Positions 60,396 to 64,000 of a stretch of 64,000 nucleotides of DNA are shown here, piece after piece. Below the pieces are notes generated by a model. That model saw only the letters and a program-made list of their open reading frames with translations, was not told where the DNA came from and made no database searches. Within the stretch, counting starts at the first letter, position 1. Each line of letters opens with the position of its first letter. The translations under genes were made by a program, and so were the position numbers. This DNA is from Yonghaparkia sp. Root332. Lineage in GTDB: Bacteria > Actinomycetota > Actinomycetes > Actinomycetales > Microbacteriaceae. The DNA lies in NCBI RefSeq assembly GCF_001425665.1, contig NZ_LMCX01000002.1, forward strand, positions 806,001 through 870,000. Direction: 5' to 3'.

Positions 60396-60401
60396 TAGCG
60401 T
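60396..60401 (+). promoter_or_regulatory. -10 element, leaderless HAD gene
   Basis: TAGCGT, six bases, then ATG at 60408. This favours the ATG over the GTG two codons earlier. Confidence 0.45.
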
Positions 60402-60407
60402 GTGAGC

Positions 60408-61091
60408 ATGACCGGCGCGCCCATCACCACCGTCCTGCTCGACGTCAACGAGACGCTCACCGACCTCGGCCCCCTCGAGGGGTGGATGCGCGAGCGCAGT
60501 CTCCCCGCCGGCTCCGCGAGCGCGTGGCTCGCCGCGGTCCTCCGCGACGGCTTCGCGGCCTCTCTGGTCGGGCTGCCCATCGGCTTCGGCCCTCTCGGGG
60601 AGACCGCGCTGCGGGATCTCGCGGCGGGAGTCGATGACTCCGCGCCGCTCGACGCGGCCGCCGTCGACGCGATGCTCGAGGAGCTCCCGTCGGCGGTGGG
60701 GGCGCTGCCCGCCCACGACGACGTCGCCCCGGGCATCCGTCGCATGATCGCGGAGGGCCTCGGCGTCTCGACGCTCACGAACGGCTCGACGCGCGTCGCG
60801 CAGGGGCTCCTGGAGCGGCTGGGGCTCAGTCGCGAGGGGGTCGCGACGCTCAGCGTCGACGGCACCCGCACGTGGAAGCCGCATCCCGAGGCGTACCTGG
60901 GCGCCTGCGACCGGCTCGGCAGCATGCCCGAGCAGACCGCGCTCGTCGCGTGCCACCCGTGGGACGTGCTCGGCGCGCAGCGTGCGGGCCTTGTCGGCGT
61001 GTGGCTGCCCCGCGGCCGCACCTGGCCGACGGGCTACCCCGAGCCCGACCGGACGATCGCGGCGCTCACGGACCTCGTCGACGCGCTCTGA
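60408..61091 (+). CDS. HAD-superfamily hydrolase (haloacid dehalogenase-like)
   Basis: 227 residues. Motif I is VLLDVNETLTDLG: the usual DxDxT has Asn in place of the second Asp, as in L-2-haloacid dehalogenase-type members. Motif II STLTNGS, lysine motif TWKPHPEAYLGA, and CHPWDVLGAQRAG at motif IV agree with that type. Dehalogenase or related activity is possible; not certain. It follows qcrB by 31 bases but has its own -10. Confidence 0.88.
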   Translation: MTGAPITTVLLDVNETLTDLGPLEGWMRERSLPAGSASAWLAAVLRDGFAASLVGLPIGFGPLGETALRDLAAGVDDSAPLDAAAVDAMLEELPSAVGALPAHDDVAPGIRRMIAEGLGVSTLTNGSTRVAQGLLERLGLSREGVATLSVDGTRTWKPHPEAYLGACDRLGSMPEQTALVACHPWDVLGAQRAGLVGVWLPRGRTWPTGYPEPDRTIAALTDLVDAL

Positions 61092-61106
61092 TCGATCGGG
61101 CGACCG

Positions 61107-61676
61107 TCAGCGCTCGCGACTCTCGCGCCACTCGCGGTCAAGCAGCGCGAAACGCTCGAGCGTCGACCAGGCGCCCTTGAACCAGTCACCCTCGACGATC
61201 GCGCCCTCGTGCCGAAGACCCACCCGGCGCATGAGGGCGAGCACGGGCGCGTTGCGGGCGTCCCCCTGCATGACGATGCGGTGGGCGCCCTGACGCTCCA
61301 TCAGCCAGTCGATGACTGCATCCAGCGCCTCCCGCGCGTAGCCCTGGCCGTGGTGAGCGGGCGCGAGCGTGACACCGAGCTCGTACGTGTCGGGCTGGTG
61401 GGGGTCGGCGCCGACCGCGACGTCGCCCATCAGCGCGCTCGAACCGACCGCCGCATCCCGCGCGTGGAGGCCGAGCTGCACCCACTCCCCCGCCGACGGC
61501 ACCGACTTACGCGGCTGCCCGTCGACGAGAGCCTGCGCGTCGGTCGCCGAGTACTCCGTGCTCCACGACTGGTGGCGCGCGATCTCGGGATCGCGACGAT
61601 AGGCGACGAAGGCGGGGATGTCCGCGGTCACGATCGGCCGGATCACGAGCCGCGCGCTGCGCAGCTCCACACTCAC
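61107..61676 (-). CDS. GNAT-family N-acetyltransferase (RimJ/RimL-like)
   Basis: 189 residues: LRSARLVIRPIVTADIPAFVAY at the N terminus is typical of the RimJ/RimL subgroup, and the acetyl-CoA site is in LGVTLAPAHHGQGYAREAL (Q/R-x-x-G-x-G/A pattern HGQGYA). Substrate unknown. Start GTG 61676, or GTG 61670 two codons in. Second GNAT in a row, 19 bases after the other. Confidence 0.87.
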   Translation of the reverse strand: MSVELRSARLVIRPIVTADIPAFVAYRRDPEIARHQSWSTEYSATDAQALVDGQPRKSVPSAGEWVQLGLHARDAAVGSSALMGDVAVGADPHQPDTYELGVTLAPAHHGQGYAREALDAVIDWLMERQGAHRIVMQGDARNAPVLALMRRVGLRHEGAIVEGDWFKGAWSTLERFALLDREWRESRER

Positions 61677-61695
61677 GGCCGGTGCGCTCGTCGGA

Positions 61696-62124
61696 TCAGA
61701 AGACCCGGCGCATGTACTCGGCGTTCTGGCTGTAGCCGAGTCGGTCGTAGAAGCCGCCCGCGCGCCGACTGGCGACCGTGATCTGCCGGACGCCGCGGCG
61801 GATGCACTCGCGCTCGACGGCGTGGACGAGCTCCGTGCCGAGGTCCTGGCCGCGCGCGGCCTCGTCGACCGCGATCTCCTGGAGCTGCGCCGAGGCGCCG
61901 TTGGTGGAGAGCAGCCGGGCGATCGTCGTGACGGCATAGCCGCGCACCACGCCCTGATCGTCCTCGGCGACGAGCAGCAGGAGGTCGGAGTCCTCCTCCG
62001 CGGCGATCGCCTCGGAGAAGCTCACGTCGAAGGCCGCGCGCACGGGGATGAAGGCCGCGCCGAGCTGCTGGACGAGCTCGAAGACCGCGTCCGCGTCCTC
62101 CGCGCGCGCGCGACGAACCGTCAC
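61696..62124 (-). CDS. GNAT-family N-acetyltransferase
   Basis: 142 residues. Acetyl-CoA motif VDEAARGQDLGTELV (the usual R-G-x-G-x-G has Asp at the second variable site) and the C-terminal FYDRLGYSQNAEYMRRVF ending. Substrate unknown. The GTG start is one base after the ctaF stop, so it may be carried on the ctaD-ctaF transcript. Confidence 0.87.
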   Translation of the reverse strand: MTVRRARAEDADAVFELVQQLGAAFIPVRAAFDVSFSEAIAAEEDSDLLLLVAEDDQGVVRGYAVTTIARLLSTNGASAQLQEIAVDEAARGQDLGTELVHAVERECIRRGVRQITVASRRAGGFYDRLGYSQNAEYMRRVF

Positions 62125-62125
62125 C

Positions 62126-62542
62126 TCAGCGCCCGAAGTTGCCGCGGTAGTACTCGTACACCCAGCCGACGAGACCGAGCATCGCGAGCGGAACCGCGTA
62201 GAACATGATCCAGATGCCCGCGGCCAGGCCGAGGAACGCCAGGCTCACCGCGCCGGCGAGGAACACCGGCCACCAGCTCCACGGCGAGAAGTGCCCGAGC
62301 TCGGGGTCGCCGTCATCGATGTCGGCGTCGAGGCGGTCCTCCGGAAGAAGCCCGCCCGTGGAGCGGTTGACGAGCTGCAGGTAGAACGCGATGAACGCGG
62401 ACAGAACGGCGCAGAGGCCGATGGCCACCGTCCCGACCCACTCGACCCGGTCCGTCGAGATGAGCGCCCAGGTCGTGTAGACCGCCGTCAGGAGGGCGAA
62501 GAACGCGACGAGGATCCAGAAGATGTTGATGTTGGTCTTCAT
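62126..62542 (-). CDS. ctaF: Cytochrome c oxidase subunit IV (actinobacterial type)
   Basis: 138 residues with four helices and the family start MKTNINIFWILVAFF, the acidic loop LDADIDDGDPELGHFSPWSWWP, and a C-terminal WVYEYYRGNFGR. It is a structural subunit of the aa3 oxidase found only in actinobacteria. It lies 7 bases behind ctaD. Confidence 0.95.
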   Translation of the reverse strand: MKTNINIFWILVAFFALLTAVYTTWALISTDRVEWVGTVAIGLCAVLSAFIAFYLQLVNRSTGGLLPEDRLDADIDDGDPELGHFSPWSWWPVFLAGAVSLAFLGLAAGIWIMFYAVPLAMLGLVGWVYEYYRGNFGR

Positions 62543-62549
62543 GCGCGGA

Positions 62550-64000
62550 CTACTTCACCTTCTCGTCGCCGAGGTCGTACGTGGGAGCGTCGGGGGCGTC
62601 CTTCGCGGGGCCGATCCCGACCGGGATGCCCGCCTCCGGGTGGTTGAGGTCGAACGCCGGCGACTCCGAGCGGATGCGCGGGATCGAGCTGAAGTTGTGA
62701 CGCGGGGGCGGGCACGAGGTCGCCCACTCGAGCGACCGGCCGTAGCCCCACGGGTCGTTGACCGTCACCTTGGGGGCGCGACGCGCGGTGATGTACACGT
62801 TCAGCAGGAACGGGATCATCGACGCGGCGAGCAGGAACGAGCCGAAGGTCGACAGCTGGTTCATCCAGGTGAAGCCGTCCTCGACGAGGTACGTGGCGTA
62901 GCGGCGGGGCATGCCCACGACGCCGAGCCAGTGCTGCACGAGGAAGGTCGTGTGGAAGCCGACGAAGAGCAGCCAGAAGTGGATCTGACCGAGGCTCTCG
63001 TTGAGCATCTTGCCCGTCCACTTCGGCCACCAGAAGTAGAAGCCGGCGAACATCGCGAACACGACCGTGCCGAAGACGACGTAGTGGAAGTGGGCGACGA
63101 CGAAGTAGGAGTCGGAGACGTGGAAGTCCAGCGGCGGCGAGGCGAGGATGACGCCCGTGAGACCGCCGAAGACGAACGTGATCAGGAAGCCGATCGTCCA
63201 GATCATCGGCGTCTCGAAGGTCACCGAGCCTCGCCACATCGTGCCGACCCAGTTGAAGATCTTCACGCCCGTGGGCACGGCGATGAGCATCGTCATGAGC
63301 GCGAAGAACGGCAGGAGCACCGAGCCCGTCACGTACATATGGTGCGCCCACACCGTCATCGACAGCGCCGCGATCGCGATCGTCGCGTAGACGAGCGTCT
63401 TGTAGCCGAAGATCGGCTTGCGGCTGAACACCGGCAGGATCTCCGACACGATCCCGAAGAACGGCAGGGCGAGGATGTACACCTCCGGATGCCCGAAGAA
63501 CCAGAAGAGGTGCTGCCAGAGGATCGCGCCGCCGTTCGCGGCGTCGAAGAAGTGCGAGCCGAACACGCGGTCGGCACCGAGAGCGAAGAGCGCACCGGCC
63601 AGGACGGGGAACGCCATGAGCACGAGCAGCGAGGTCACGAGTGTGTTCCACGTGAAGATCGGCATGCGCCACATCGTCATGCCGGGGGCGCGCATCGTGA
63701 TGATCGTCGTGATGAAGTTCACGGCGCCGAGGATCGTGCCGAAGCCGCTCATCGCGAGGCCGAAGACCCAGAGGTTGCCGCCGACGCCGGGCGAGAAGGT
63801 CTGGCTCGACAGCGGCGCGTAGGCGAACCAGCCGAACGAGGCGGCGCCCTGGGGCGTGAAGAAGCCGGCGACCGCCATGAGCGAGCCGAAGGAGTAGAGC
63901 CAGTAGGCGAAGGCGTTCAGTCGCGGGAAGGCGACGTCGGGCGCACCGATCTGCAGGGGCATGATGACGTTGGCGAAGCCCGCGAAGAGCGGCGTCGCGA
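62550..64000 (-). CDS. ctaD: Cytochrome c oxidase subunit I, 3' part (5' end outside window)
   Basis: About 483 codons are visible; the frame is open to the window edge ([18 protein letters not shown]), so roughly the first 90-100 residues are missing. Catalytic features: CuB and cross-linked Tyr motif [14 protein letters not shown], CuB His pair AHHMYV, K-channel residues, and heme histidines in [11 protein letters not shown]. It is the oxygen-reducing subunit of the aa3 oxidase. The C terminus is a charged tail ending DLGDEKVK. Confidence 0.95.
   Translation of the reverse strand, partial: ATPLFAGFANVIMPLQIGAPDVAFPRLNAFAYWLYSFGSLMAVAGFFTPQGAASFGWFAYAPLSSQTFSPGVGGNLWVFGLAMSGFGTILGAVNFITTIITMRAPGMTMWRMPIFTWNTLVTSLLVLMAFPVLAGALFALGADRVFGSHFFDAANGGAILWQHLFWFFGHPEVYILALPFFGIVSEILPVFSRKPIFGYKTLVYATIAIAALSMTVWAHHMYVTGSVLLPFFALMTMLIAVPTGVKIFNWVGTMWRGSVTFETPMIWTIGFLITFVFGGLTGVILASPPLDFHVSDSYFVVAHFHYVVFGTVVFAMFAGFYFWWPKWTGKMLNESLGQIHFWLLFVGFHTTFLVQHWLGVVGMPRRYATYLVEDGFTWMNQLSTFGSFLLAASMIPFLLNVYITARRAPKVTVNDPWGYGRSLEWATSCPPPRHNFSSIPRIRSESPAFDLNHPEAGIPVGIGPAKDAPDAPTYDLGDEKVK

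Noticed and set aside
58697-61021. 774-residue open frame antisense to qcrB
   Set aside because: Charged low-complexity shadow of a conserved cytochrome b gene.
1-64000. CRISPR arrays, insertion sequences, prophage or integrative element
   Set aside because: No regularly spaced repeats, transposase, integrase or phage genes, and composition and gene order look like core chromosome throughout.

Overview
The window comes from a high-GC (roughly 70 percent) actinobacterium, most likely a member of the Microbacteriaceae. Evidence for this: actinobacterial-only genes (rbpA, pafB/pafC, the qcrCAB/ctaE oxidase set with a diheme QcrC, an imuA'-imuB-dnaE2 cassette, polyprenol-phosphate-mannose synthase); gene neighbourhoods seen across Actinobacteria (trpD divergent from ctaE-qcrCAB; trmI / pafBC-tatAC-Ski2 helicase; lnt-ppm1 next to rbpA); and DUF7882-type small proteins. 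It reads as core chromosome. I see no insertion sequence, prophage, CRISPR array or rRNA operon, and only one tRNA.

Layout. 1-410: end of a SpoU-type RNA methyltransferase. 418-9039: galactoside utilisation locus, where a LacI-type regulator diverges from a five-gene operon (GH42 beta-galactosidase, two permeases, binding lipoprotein, GH36 alpha-galactosidase); two near-identical operator-like repeats lie in the divergent promoter. 9075-15888: a D,D-carboxypeptidase-like protein, an SGNH hydrolase, a small GlsB-type membrane protein, DNA polymerase IV, a DEAH-type helicase and a D-threonine-aldolase-like enzyme. 15898-19065: three tandem, translationally coupled DUF1206 proteins and a class I amidotransferase. 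19087-25756: the SOS mutasome dnaE2-imuB-imuA' and two small Microbacteriaceae-type proteins. 25846-31685: HAD phosphatase, two small membrane proteins, a flavin amine oxidase whose domain order looks circularly permuted, tRNA-Leu(GAG), an M20 peptidase and uppP. 31686-32135: the only gene-free stretch over 300 bases; it holds a long imperfect palindrome. 32136-41434: PAC2 protein, HAD phosphatase, trmI, FKBP lipoprotein, pafB-pafC, tatA-tatC and a Ski2-like helicase; no Pup-proteasome genes lie where related genomes have them. 41470-48853: lnt-ppm1, AlaX-like editing protein, rbpA, a glycerophosphodiesterase, SPFH/NfeD pair, SDR and Nudix enzymes. 48811-56125: a TerC exporter behind a probable Mn riboswitch, small proteins, a DHFR-like/YCII/XRE/DUF2975 cluster, a YchJ protein, a Cys/Met-metabolism PLP enzyme divergent from an Lrp regulator, and trpD. 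56204-64000: ctaE-qcrCAB, a HAD protein, two GNATs, ctaF and the 3' part of ctaD.

Three themes link genes. (1) Many genes begin 6 bases (a few 7-8) after a -10-like hexamer ending in T, so leaderless transcription appears to be the default here. (2) The DNA-damage genes fit together: the imuA' promoter carries a perfect LexA box and a near-consensus PafBC-type element, dinB and its helicase neighbour carry weaker elements at the same spacing, and pafBC itself is in the window. (3) The respiratory genes supply most of a cytochrome bcc-aa3 supercomplex.
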